From Streptomyces albus subsp. albus (GTDB lineage Bacteria; Actinomycetota; Actinomycetes; Streptomycetales; Streptomycetaceae), in NCBI RefSeq assembly GCF_000725885.1, contig NZ_JODR01000002.1, forward strand, positions 289,394 to 353,393: a DNA stretch of 64,000 nucleotides. The letters are read 5' to 3'. This document shows positions 48,505 through 58,400 of this stretch, in pieces. Position 1 is the stretch's first letter. Every line of letters starts with the position of its first letter. The notes under the pieces were generated by a model. That model was not told the DNA's origin and did not search any database. It worked only from the letters and a program-made list of their open reading frames with translations. Made by a program: the position numbers and the translations under genes.

Positions 48505-48842
48505 ATGACGAACTCTCACCACGAGCAGGCTGCTTCGGCCGCGTCGGCCGCCTCCGCGGAGCTGCGCGGCTGGACGGAGGGCAGGACCCCGGCGGGGGCC
48601 GCGAAGATCCGGGAGGCGGTGCAGGCGCGGGACGCGCTCGCCGCCGCGCTCCGCCGGGCGGGCATCCAGCTCCGGCGATGGATGTGCGCACGCCCTGGCG
48701 GGACGCGGTGGAGGACGCCGACGGCGGCCGGGAGGACGATCACGGGCACGCGGCGAGGTACGCGCTGGTGCATCTCGGGGTGTGTTCGGCGCCGGTGGCG
48801 TTCGCGCTGGCCGCGGTGGTCGCGCGGGGTGCCGGGCGGTGA
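48505..48842 (+). pseudogene. Small Xre-associated protein, frameshifted
   Basis: The ATG 48505 frame reads MTNSHHEQAASA... through AKIREAVQARDALAAALRRAGIQL; then the neighbouring frame continues PAMDVRTPWRDAVEDADGG... to TGA 48840-48842 (AAVVARGAGR). Together about 112 residues. The shift is at CAGCTCCGGCG near 48675; one extra C (CTCCCGGCG) restores it. GGTGGAGA precedes the start. Its family is common next to Xre/DUF397 pairs in Streptomyces; function unknown. The following gene begins on its stop (GTGA), consistent with the second frame being the true C-terminus. Confidence 0.72.
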
Positions 48843-49120
48843 CGGACGAGGGCGGCGGGCCGGAGGAGGACGCGGGCGGTGACGGCGGCGAACGGCTCAC
48901 GCCCGCACAGTGGTTGAGCGCGCGCGTGGCGGAGGCGAACGCGCGCAGCTGGGCTCAGATCGAGATCAGCGCGGCGCAGCCGACGCCGCGACGGCGGATG
49001 TTGCGCGCGCCGCGTGGCGGAACGGGTGGTTCCGGGGTGTCCCGCCGGCGGGACGGCGGGCGGCGGGAACGCCCCGGCGGGGAACCCCAGTTACGGCTGC
49101 GTTTCGTTGACCGCCTCTGA
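48839..49120 (+). CDS. Small hypothetical protein
   Basis: 93 residues from GTG 48839, overlapping the preceding gene's stop (GTGA). The first half is acidic (TDEGGGPEEDAGGDGGERL) with a helix LTPAQWLSARVAEANARSW; the second half is Arg-rich and probably disordered. No family recognised. The coupled start argues that it is real and translated together with the small Xre-associated protein. Confidence 0.5.
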   Translation: MTDEGGGPEEDAGGDGGERLTPAQWLSARVAEANARSWAQIEISAAQPTPRRRMLRAPRGGTGGSGVSRRRDGGRRERPGGEPQLRLRFVDRL

Positions 49121-49195
49121 TCGCGAATGGAAGCATCGGCGCCCAGCACGCGCAGTTCGTCAGCATTCGCCGAATAACGCACTGGAGATCATTTC

Positions 49196-49663
49196 GTGGC
49201 CAGTAGCGAAACCCCCACCAAGCCCGCCGACGTCGCCCGCCGCCTTCTGGACCTTCTCCTCAACAAGGAGATGGACGCATTCTGCGACATGTGGGCCGAG
49301 GACGGGACGGTGGAGATACCGTTCGCGGCTCCCGGCGCCATCAACCACATGGCCGGGCGGGAGACCATTCGCTCGTACCTCACGCACTACTGCGATCACC
49401 AGCTGATCGAGGACCTGCCGCACGTCCACATTCACGAGACGACGGATCCCGAGGTCGTCATCGCGGAATGGACGGCGCACGGGACCACGGTGAGCACGGG
49501 CAAGAAGTACGAGATGAAGTACATCATCGTGATCACCGTGCGGGACGGCAAGGTCGTCAATTACCGCGACTATTTCTCCCCGCTGCTGGCCGCGCGGGCC
49601 GCGAACGACCGGCCCGAACTGCTGGCTCCGTTCAAGGACGAGGACTTCCCCTTCGGGGGCTGA
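49196..49663 (+). CDS. NTF2-like (SnoaL/nuclear transport factor 2) protein
   Basis: 155 residues. Cone-shaped alpha+beta barrel family: helix VARRLLDLLLNKEMDAFCDMW, then EDGTVEIPFAAPG, HMAGRETIRSYLTH, and a beta sheet with VVIAEWTAHGTT and IVITVRDGKVVNYRDYFSP. Such proteins act as small isomerases, cyclases or hydrolases, or as binding proteins; in natural-product clusters they often cyclise polyketides. GTG 49196 follows TGGAGAT. It is convergent with an MFS exporter across a strong terminator. A role in the neighbouring polyketide pathway is possible but not shown. Confidence 0.85.
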   Translation: MASSETPTKPADVARRLLDLLLNKEMDAFCDMWAEDGTVEIPFAAPGAINHMAGRETIRSYLTHYCDHQLIEDLPHVHIHETTDPEVVIAEWTAHGTTVSTGKKYEMKYIIVITVRDGKVVNYRDYFSPLLAARAANDRPELLAPFKDEDFPFGG

Positions 49664-49726
49664 TCCCCGGGCGCCCCTACGGGGGCGCCCCGCCGCGGCG
49701 GGGACCGCGGCACCGTGCGAACCAGT

Positions 49727-49765
49727 GTGAGGGGCGCCGGCGGCCTGGCCGTCGGCGCCCCTCAC
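49727..49765. terminator. Bidirectional terminator between NTF2-like and MFS genes
   Basis: Perfect 13-bp arms GTGAGGGGCGCCG / CGGCGCCCCTCAC with a 13-bp loop that can pair internally. A second, smaller hairpin (GGGCGCCCC-TAC-GGGGGCGCCC) lies just upstream near 49670-49690. Confidence 0.85.
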
Positions 49766-49782
49766 TGTTGCCGCCCCGGGGG

Positions 49783-51249
49783 TTAGGCGGCAGTCTCGGA
49801 CCCCGCCCCGGCCGGGCGGGAGAGCAGGTTGAGCAGCAGGGCCGTCACCAGGGAGAGGACGGCGAGCACCCCGACGGACACCGCGAAGCCGCTGACCTCG
49901 CCGTGACCGGTGGCCAGCGCCGCGAACAGGGCGCCGATACCGGCGACACCCGCGGCCTCCGAGACCTGGACGGCGGTGAGGATGCCGCCGGAAGCGGCGC
50001 CCGCGTCGGCCGGGGCCACACCGGAGAGGGCCACACCGATCAGCGAGGTGGCCACGATGCCGCCGCCCGCGCCGTACAGCACGAGGCCGGGCATCAGGGC
50101 CGCCGCCGGGTTGGCGCCCTCCATCAGGTCCACGCCGACCCACACCAGGCCCAGGCCCAGGGCCATCACGATGGCGCCGCCGGGCACCACCCGCTGGCCC
50201 CAGCGGGCCACGAGCTTGCCGCACAGCACGGAGAAGACCGAGGTGAGGATGGCCATCGGGGTGAAGGTGAGGGCGGACTGGAGCGGGGTGAAGTCCTTGG
50301 CCTGCTGGAGGTAGAACGCCAGCAGGAAGATGAACGCGCCGTTGACGCCGTAGAAGCACAGCGCCGTGGGCAGCCCCATGGAGAAGCCGCGCTGCTTGAA
50401 CAGCCGCGGCGGCAGCAGCGGCGCCTCGGAGCCGGCGGCCACCCGGCACTCCCACAGGATGAACAGCGCCAGCAGCACCGCGCCGCCGGCCATCTCGCCG
50501 ACGCGCAGGCCGGTCCAGCCCTGTTCGGCGCCGATGACCAGGCCGTGCACCAGGCCCAGCAGGCCGGCACCGAGCAGGACGACACCCAGCAGGTCGAGCT
50601 TCATCGGGGTCCGCTCACCCGGGTCGCGCACGAGGGCGAGCGCGCCGACGAAGGTGATGACGCACAGCGGCACGTTCACCAGGAAGATGGAGCGCCAGCC
50701 CAGGTCGGCGACGTCCCATTCGATGAGGAATCCGCCGACGATCTGACCGGCGACGACGCCGATACCGATGACGGCCCCGTACAGGCCGATGGCGCGGCTG
50801 CGTTCCTCGTCGCGCTGGAACGTGACCTGGATGAGGGCCAGCACCTGCGGCAGCATCACGGCGGCGCCGAGGCCCTGGGCGATTCGGGCCCCGATGAGGA
50901 ATCCGGGGCTCTGCGCGGCGGCGCAGGCGACGGAGGTGAGGGCGAAGATGACGACACCCACCAGGAAGACCCGGCGGCGGCCGAAAATGTCACCGAGCCT
51001 GCCGCCGGCGACGAGACCGGCACCGTAGGCGAGGGTGTATCCGGTCGGCACCAATTGGATGTCGGCGAATGAGGCATTCATTTCTGCTTGGATCGACGGA
51101 TTGGCCACATTCACGATGAAGATATCGAGAAATCCCATGAAGGCGCCGAGCAGCAGGATCCATACCGCACCCCATTGCGCGGTGGTCGCGGCCGGCGGCG
51201 CCGGAGCGTTCCCCCCTTCCTGCTCAGCGGGAACATCCGTCTCCACCAC
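49783..51249 (-). CDS. MFS drug exporter (DHA2/EmrB-QacA type, 14 TM)
   Basis: 488 residues with fourteen hydrophobic segments. The first helix is ILLLGAFMGFLDIFIVNVANP, with the DHA2 motif A GGRLGDIFGRRRVFLVG and motif C IGVVAGQIVGGFLIEW. Proton-driven efflux of a hydrophobic compound is the family role. I chose GTG 51249 because AAGGAG lies 6 nt before; a TTG at 51267 in frame overlaps that site. It diverges from an MmyB-type regulator, and adjoins the polyketide genes, so it is the likely self-resistance exporter. Confidence 0.92.
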   Translation of the reverse strand: MVETDVPAEQEGGNAPAPPAATTAQWGAVWILLLGAFMGFLDIFIVNVANPSIQAEMNASFADIQLVPTGYTLAYGAGLVAGGRLGDIFGRRRVFLVGVVIFALTSVACAAAQSPGFLIGARIAQGLGAAVMLPQVLALIQVTFQRDEERSRAIGLYGAVIGIGVVAGQIVGGFLIEWDVADLGWRSIFLVNVPLCVITFVGALALVRDPGERTPMKLDLLGVVLLGAGLLGLVHGLVIGAEQGWTGLRVGEMAGGAVLLALFILWECRVAAGSEAPLLPPRLFKQRGFSMGLPTALCFYGVNGAFIFLLAFYLQQAKDFTPLQSALTFTPMAILTSVFSVLCGKLVARWGQRVVPGGAIVMALGLGLVWVGVDLMEGANPAAALMPGLVLYGAGGGIVATSLIGVALSGVAPADAGAASGGILTAVQVSEAAGVAGIGALFAALATGHGEVSGFAVSVGVLAVLSLVTALLLNLLSRPAGAGSETAA

Positions 51250-51416
51250 TCTTTGCTCCTTGGACAACGCGATTACCTTTCACTGATTCAGCGCGGCGGC
51301 GAGTCGTGCCGACAAGCACGGGGAGACAGCACCTCCCGCCGCGCTGAACCACTGTGTCGGCTGCCGCCCCGGGTCGGAACGGCCGGACCGGTACCGAACC
51401 AGTCTCGCGGCCCCCA

Positions 51417-51444
51417 TTGCGTGGGCCAAGTTGCAATTTATGCT
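51417..51444 (+). promoter_or_regulatory. Promoter of the MmyB-type regulator
   Basis: -35-like TTGCGT (51417-51422), 16-bp spacer, -10 TATGCT (51439-51444), then 6 nt to the GTG start with no ribosome binding site: a leaderless arrangement. Confidence 0.6.
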
Positions 51445-51450
51445 GTTGGC

Positions 51451-52311
51451 GTGACCACCACCCTAGGAGCAGAGTCGGAACAACGGCGGGACGATCTGCG
51501 GGACTTCCTGCGCAGCCGCAGGGCCCGGCTGTCCCCCCAGGACGTGGGCCTGCCGACGTCGGGACGGCGCCGCACCCCGGGGCTGCGGCGCGAGGAGGTC
51601 GCCTCGCTCGCGGGCATCGGGCTCACCTGGTACACGTGGCTGGAGCAGGGGCGGCGGATCACCGTCACCACCAGCATTCTGGACGCCGTCAGTTCGGCGC
51701 TGCGGCTCAACGACGACGAGCAGGCGCACCTGTACCGGCTGGCCGGCCACACGCCGGCCCCCGTCCCGCGCCGGGCGGCCCGCTCGTCGGTCCCGCGGCT
51801 GCCGGAGCACGTGGTGTCCCTCGTCGAGGAGTGGACGCCGGGCCCGGCGTACGTCCTGGACCGCTACTGGCGTTATCTGCACGGGAACGCCGCGGTCGAG
51901 GTGCTGTTCGGCGAGGTGCCGAAGCTGCACAGCTGTCTGGACGGGTTCGTCACGCGGCAGGGCCCGCACCGGGCGCTGCCGGAGTGGGAGTCGATGGCGC
52001 CGTCGCTGGTCGCCGAGTTCCGTTCGGACGCGGCCCGTTACCCGGACGACACGGGGTTCGCCGCGATCATCCGGCGGCTGTCGGAGCACAGCCCCGCCTT
52101 CGCCCGGCTGTGGGCCCAGCAGGAGGTGCGGGACACGGCGCTGGGCGAGAAGGTCGTGGAGCATCCGCGGGGCGGGCGGCTGGTGTTCCAGCGCACGACG
52201 GTGCAGATCGCCGACCATCCGGATCTGCGGGTCGTCCTGCTGCTGCCCCAGCCGGGCACCGGCACCCGGCAGCGGCTGCGCTCCCTGCTGCCGCACTCCG
52301 CCGCGGACTGA
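51451..52311 (+). CDS. Xre-family regulator with MmyB-like ligand domain
   Basis: 286 residues. Helix-turn-helix at about 12-85 (DFLRSRRARLSPQDVGLP, GLRREEVASLAGIGLTWYTW then EQGRRITVTTSILDAV). The MmyB-like domain follows (ARSSVPRLPEHVVSLVEEW, VLDRYWRYLHGNAAVEVLFG, to ADHPDLRVVLLLP near the end). Such regulators bind fatty acids or related ligands and often sit divergently beside an exporter, as here. GTG 51451 is predicted to be leaderless. It may control the MFS gene and possibly the polyketide operon. Confidence 0.9.
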   Translation: MTTTLGAESEQRRDDLRDFLRSRRARLSPQDVGLPTSGRRRTPGLRREEVASLAGIGLTWYTWLEQGRRITVTTSILDAVSSALRLNDDEQAHLYRLAGHTPAPVPRRAARSSVPRLPEHVVSLVEEWTPGPAYVLDRYWRYLHGNAAVEVLFGEVPKLHSCLDGFVTRQGPHRALPEWESMAPSLVAEFRSDAARYPDDTGFAAIIRRLSEHSPAFARLWAQQEVRDTALGEKVVEHPRGGRLVFQRTTVQIADHPDLRVVLLLPQPGTGTRQRLRSLLPHSAAD

Positions 52312-52340
52312 CCACGTCCGGGCCCCGCGCCCGCAGACAG

Positions 52341-52379
52341 CACGACGGGCACCACGCTTGTGGCGTGGTGCCCGTCGTG
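52341..52379. terminator. Very strong bidirectional terminator
   Basis: Perfect 17-bp arms CACGACGGGCACCACGC / GCGTGGTGCCCGTCGTG with a 5-nt loop TTGTG. Lies between the regulator stop and the end of the polyketide synthase operon. Confidence 0.92.
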
Positions 52380-52402
52380 TTCTCCGCCCGGCCGGGAAGG
52401 GG

Positions 52403-55400
52403 TCAGGTCAGCCGGGAGCGGAGGTGCTCGGCGAGTTCCGCCGGAGTCAGGAAGTCGAAGACGAGGGAGACCGGCAGTTCCAGCCCGGTGCGGGCGACGA
52501 GCCGGTTCCTCATCTCGACGGCGGCCAGCGACGTGAAGCCCAGGTCCATGAACTCCTGCTCCATGTCGAACGTTCGGCCTTCGGGGTGGCCCAGTGCGAG
52601 GGCCATCTCGGCCTGCACCAGTTCGGTGACGGCGGCCTCGAGGGCGTCCCCGGACAGGGCGCGCAGGTCTTCGGGGCCGCTCTCCTGCGGACCGGCCTCC
52701 GGTTCCTCGACGGCGGGGCCCGCGGTCCGGCCGGCGCCGCCGTCGCCGACCGTCGCCAGGGCGCGTTCCCGCCAGCGGGCCAGCACGGGCAGTGCCGCCC
52801 GGAGTGCCGCGCTCTCGGCCGGGTCGCCGCCCGTGGCGCCGAACTCCTCGGCGAACCGGTCGGCGTCCATGCTGCCGACCGCGTCCCAGAAGGCAGCCGC
52901 CGGTTCGGGGAGCGCGGCGGTCCGCCGCGCGGCACCGAGCCAGTAGTGGCCGCGCTGGAAGGCGTAGGTGGGCAGTTCCACGCGCCGAGGCTCCCGGTGT
53001 GCGAACAGCCGCTCCCACCGCACAGGGGCGCCGCGTACGTAGGCGTGCGCGAACGCGGTGAGCAGTGCCTCGGGTTCGGGCCGGTCGCGGCGCTGTGCCG
53101 GTACCGGCGGCGCGGCCTGGGGCAGTACGTCGGGCAGCATGCCGCTGAGCACGGCGTCCGGGCCGATCTCCCACCACAGTTCGACGCCTTCCCGGTCGGC
53201 GGCGCGCAGCGCGTCGGCGAACCGGACGGTCGAGCGCACCTGGTCCACCCAGTAGGCGGGGTCGCTCATGGCCGCGTCCCGCACCACGTCGCCGGTCACG
53301 GTGGAGACCAGCGGGATGCGCGCCGGGTGGAAGGAGAGGTCGCGCACGATCGCGGCGAACTCCTGGCGCATCGGCTCCATCAGCGGCGAGTGGAACGCGT
53401 GGGAGACGGTCAGCCTGCGGGTGGAGACGCCCGCGTCGGCGAACGCCTTGGCGGCCTCCCGTACGGCGTCCTCGGCGCCGGAGATCACCACGGAGGCGGG
53501 GCCGTTGACGGCGGCGACGTCCACCAGTCCGCCGTGCGCGGTCAGCACCGCGCGGGCCTCGTCCTCGCCCGCCCGTACCGCGAGCATCGCTCCCCGTTCG
53601 GGCAGCCGGCCCATCAGCCGGCCCCGGGCCGCGACCAGCCGGCAGGCGTCCGGCAGGTCGAGCACCCCGGCGACGTGGGCGGCGGCGATCTCCCCGACGG
53701 AGTGGCCCAGCAGGTGGTCGGGCCGCAGACCGGCGTCCTCGGCGCAGCGGAAGAGCGCCACTTCGAGGGCGAAGAGCGCCGGCTGGGACCATGCCGTCTC
53801 GTTCAGCAGCTCGGCCTCCGGCGTGTCAGGGCCGGCGAACATGACCTCGCCCAGCGGCCGTTCGAGGTGTTCGCCGAGTGCGTCGGCCACCTCGTCGAAC
53901 GCCTCGGCGAACACCGGGTGTTCCGCGTACAGCCGGGCGCCCATGCCGGGGCGCTGGCTGCCCTGCCCGGTGAAGAGGAATCCCGTCACGGGGGTGTGGC
54001 CGGCCCGGCAGGAGCCGGTCACCAGGCCGGGCGCGCCGGACTTGCGGGCCAGCGCGGCGAGGGAGTCCACGAACTGTCCGTTCTCCCGGCCGATGATCAC
54101 GGCACGGTGGTCGAACCGGGCCCGGCCGACGGCCAGCGTGTGTCCGACGTCCACGGCCTCGGGCGCCTCGCCCGCGAGGTGTTCGGCCAGCGCGCCCGCC
54201 TGGTCGCTGAGGGCCTGCGCGTCCTTGGCCGTCAGCACCAGCGGCACGGCGGCGCCCGGCGCGTTCTGCTGCCGGGCCGGCTCGGGCGGCGCCTCCTGGA
54301 GCACCAGGTGCACGTTGGTGCCGCTGATGCCGAACGAGGAGACGGCGGCCCGGCGGGGGCGGTCGTCCTCGCGGGGCCACTCCCGCTGCTCGGTCAGCAG
54401 CCGCACCGCGCCCTGGGACCAGTCCACCTCGCTGGTCGGCGCGTCCACGTGGAGGGTGCGGGGCAGGGTGCCGTGCCGCATGGCCAGCCGGGTCCCCCAG
54501 CCGGGTGCCGGTGCCGTGCGCCTCCACCACGTCGATGTCCGCGCCGGTGACGCCCGCATTCGCCCACGCCTGGCGGATGACCCGCTGCTGCGAGGGGCCG
54601 CTGGGCGCGGTCAGGCCGTTGGAGGCGCCGTCCTGGTTGACGGCGCTGCCCCGCAGCACCGCCAGCACGCGGTGGCCCAGCCGCCGTGCCCGCGACAGCC
54701 GTTCGGCCACCACCACGCCGACACCTTCCGCCCAGGCGGTGCCGTCGGCCGCGTCCGCGAAGGACTTGCAGCGTCCGTCGGGGGCCAGCCCGCCCTGCCG
54801 GGAGAACTCCACGAACGGTGCGGGGCTCGGGATGACGGTGACGCCGCCGGCGAGGGCCAGTTCGCACTCGCCCTGGCGCAGCGCCTGGCACGCCTGGTGC
54901 AGCGCGACCAGCGACGACGAACACGCCGTGTCCACCGTCACCGCCGGACCCTCCAGACCCAGCGTGTACGCCACCCGGCCCGAGGCCACACTCCCGGCCG
55001 TGCCGGTCATCAGGAAGCCCTGCGCCTCCTCGGCCTCCGGTGAGCCGGCGGCCTGTGCCGCGTAGTCGTTCGCGGACGCGCCGACGAACACGCCGGTGCG
55101 GCTGCCGCGCAGCGACGCCGGGTCGATGCCCGCACGCTCCAGCGCCTCCCACGACGTCTCCAGCAGCAACCGCTGCTGCGGATCCATCGCCAGCGCCTCA
55201 CGCGGACTGATCCCGAAGAACTCCGCGTCGAACTGTGCCGCCGAGGCCAGGAAACCGCCGCGGTCGGTGTAGCTGGTGCCCGGGGTGCGGCGCTCCGGGT
55301 CGTACACGCCCTCCAGGTCCCAGCCGCGGTCGGTGGGGAAGGCACCGATCGCGTCCACCCCGTCCAGCAGCATCCGCCACAGCTCCTGCGGATCGTCCGC

Positions 55401-58400
55401 CCCCGGGTAGTGGCAGGCCATCCCCACCAGCACCACCGGGTCCTCCGCGGCGGAGGCGCCCGAGGCAGCAGGGGCGTCCTCCTCGGGGCGCTCCTCCTCG
55501 TCCTGCGCCAGGCCGAGTTCCCGCAGCAGGTGTCCGGTGAGCGCCGCGGCGCTCGGGTGGTCGAAGACCAGGGTCGTGGGCAGTGCCAGGCCGGTGTCCC
55601 GGACCAGCCGCTGGCGCAGTTCCACCGCGGTCAGGGAGTCGAATCCGACGTCGCGGAAAGCGCGGTCCGCGTCCAGCGCGTCGGCGTCGGGCAGGCCCAG
55701 CACGTCGGCGGCACGTTCCCGCACGGCGCGGAGCAGCTCCGCGTGGCGCTCGCCGGGTGCCGTGCGCTCCAGCAGGGCCCGCAGCGCCGCCGTGCCGGTG
55801 CCGTCCGCGCTCTCCTCGGTGTGCGGCTCCGGGGCCGCCCCGGGCAGCGCCGCCAGCAGCGGGCTGTGCCGCAGCGCGGTGAACGCCGGGGCGAACACCG
55901 TCCAGTCCACGTCGGCGAGCGTGGTGTGCGCCGCGCCTACACCGGCCAGGTCCGTGACGGCGCGGGCGGCCGGACCCGGCTCCAGCGGACGCAGCCCGCG
56001 CCGGCTCACCTCGTTCTCGATACCGGCGTCGGCCAGCATGCCGCCGCCCGCCCACGGCCCCCAGGCCAGCGCGGTCGCCACCGCGCCCCGGGCCCGCCGC
56101 CGCTCGGCCAGCGCGTCGAGCGCCGCGTTGGCCGCGGCGTAAGCGCCCTGCCCCGCCACGCCCCACACTCCGGCGACCGACGAGAACAGCACGAACGCGT
56201 CCAGCGGACGGTCGGCGAGCAGTTCGTCCAGGTGCGCGGCACCGGTGACCTTCGCCGCCCACAGCCGCGCGAGGTCCTGCGGTGTCGTCTCGTCCAGCGG
56301 CTTGACCAGCGGCAGCCCCGCCGTGTGCACCACGGCCTGCGGCGGATGCTCCTCCAGCAGCCGGGCGAGCGCCGCCCGGTCGGTCACGTCGCACGCCGCC
56401 AGGGTGACGCGGACACCGGCGGCCGACAGTTCCTGTTCGAGTTCCGCGGCGCCCGGCGCATCAGCGCCCCGGCGGCTGGCCAGCACCAGGTGTGCGGCGC
56501 CGGACGCGGCCAGGTGGCGTGCCACGTGGGCGCCGAGCGCACCGGTGCCGCCGGTGATCAGCACCGTGCCGCGCGGTGTCCAGCCCGCCTCCTCGCGTGC
56601 GGTGCCCGGCGCCGGCACCAGGCGGCGCACGTGGACGCCGTCGGGACGGACCGCGATCTGGTCCTCGTCGCCGCCGGCCGCGATCCGGTCGAGGACGCGG
56701 CCGGCCGTCCGCGCGTCCGGCACGGGCGGCACGTCCGCCAGACCGCCGACCCTGCCCGGGTGTTCGAGCGCGGCGACCCGGCCGAGCCCCCACATCTGCG
56801 CCTGCTCGGGCAGCGGCGGCAGGTCGGCGGCACGGACGCTCACCGCGCCGCTGGTCAGCGTCCACAGCGGGGCGTCGATCCCGGCGTCGCCCAGTGCCTG
56901 CACCAGGGCGAGGCCCGATGCGGCGGTTCCGCGCCCGTCGGCGGCGCCCAGCGGCAGCAGCGAGACGACGGCGGTGAGCGGGGCGGCCCCCGCGACGGCC
57001 GCGCGCAGCCGCTCGGCCAGCCCGTCGCGGGTGCACGCGGTCACGGGCACCTCGACGCGCAGCACCTCGGCGCCCTCCCCGGCCAGCGTGCCGGGCAGGA
57101 CCCGCAGCCAGCCGGCGGCGCCCGTCTTGGGAGGCAGCTCCTTGGAGGACTCCTCGGTGGCCGTCTCTTCGGGGAGGACGAGGAGCCAGGTGCCCGAGCG
57201 CTGCGCGGACGGCGCCCCGGTGCGCAGCCGGTCCCAGCGCACGCGGTAGCGCCACTCCTGGGTGCGGGCCCGTTCGTGGGCGTCCCGGCGCCACCGGGCC
57301 AGGGCCGGCAGGACCGGTGCCAGCTCCGCCTCCGGCACGCCGAGCGTGCCGACGAGTGCGGGCGTGTCCTGCTGTTCGACGGCGGCCCAGAACCGGGCGG
57401 TGGCCGCGTCCTCGCCGCCGGAGGCTGCCGCCGGGGCGTTGCGCGCGAGCCAGTACCGTTCGCGCTGGAACGCGTAGGTCGGCAGCTCGACCTGCGCGGC
57501 GCCCGTCCCCGCGTACAGGGCGGCCCAGTCCGCGTGCGTGCCGTGCGCCCACACCCGGGCGAGGGCCGCCAGCGCGGTGGGGCACTCGGGGCGGTCCCGG
57601 CGCAGGACGCCCGCCATGACGGCCTCGTCGGGCGCCGTCAGACAGCCGCGTCCCATGGCGGTCAGCACACTGTCGGGGCCGGCCTCCAGATAGGCGGTCA
57701 CGCCCTGGCTCTCCAGGGTGCGCATCCCGTCGTGGAAGCGGACCGCTTCCCGCACGTGCCGCACCCAGTAGTCGGGGGAGGCCAGTTCGGCGGCGGTGGC
57801 CAGGCGTCCGGTCACGTTGGAGACGACCGGGATGTCCGGCGCGCCGAACGACAGGGAGGCGGCGACCTCGCGGAACGCGTCCAGCATGCCGTCCATGTGC
57901 GGGGAGTGGAAGGCGTGGCTGACCCGCAGCCCGCGCACTCGGCGCCCCTCGCCCCGGAACAGCTCCGCGACCCGCTCGACGGCCTCCTCATCACCCGACA
58001 CCACGACGGAGCGGGGGCCGTTGACGGCTGCCAGGGACAGCCGCTCGCCCGTTCCCTCCGGCAAGTGCGGGGCCACCTCGTCCTCGGACGCCTCGATCGC
58101 GGCCATCGCCCCGCCCTGCGGCAGGGCGCCCATCAGCCTGCCGCGGGCCGCGACCAGCTTCGCCGCGTCGGGCAGGGACAGCACCCCGGCCACGTGCGCG
58201 GCCACCAGTTCCCCGATGGAGTGGCCCAGCAGGAAGTCGGGGCGCACGCCCCAGGAGAGCAGCAGCCGGGACAGCGCCACCTCGACGGCGAACAGGGCCG
58301 GCTGCGTGTACTCGGTGCGGTCCAGCGCCCCCGAATCGTCGTCCAGCACCTCGGCCAGGGGCCGGTCGAGGTGGGGCGCGAACGCTTCCGCCACCTCGTC

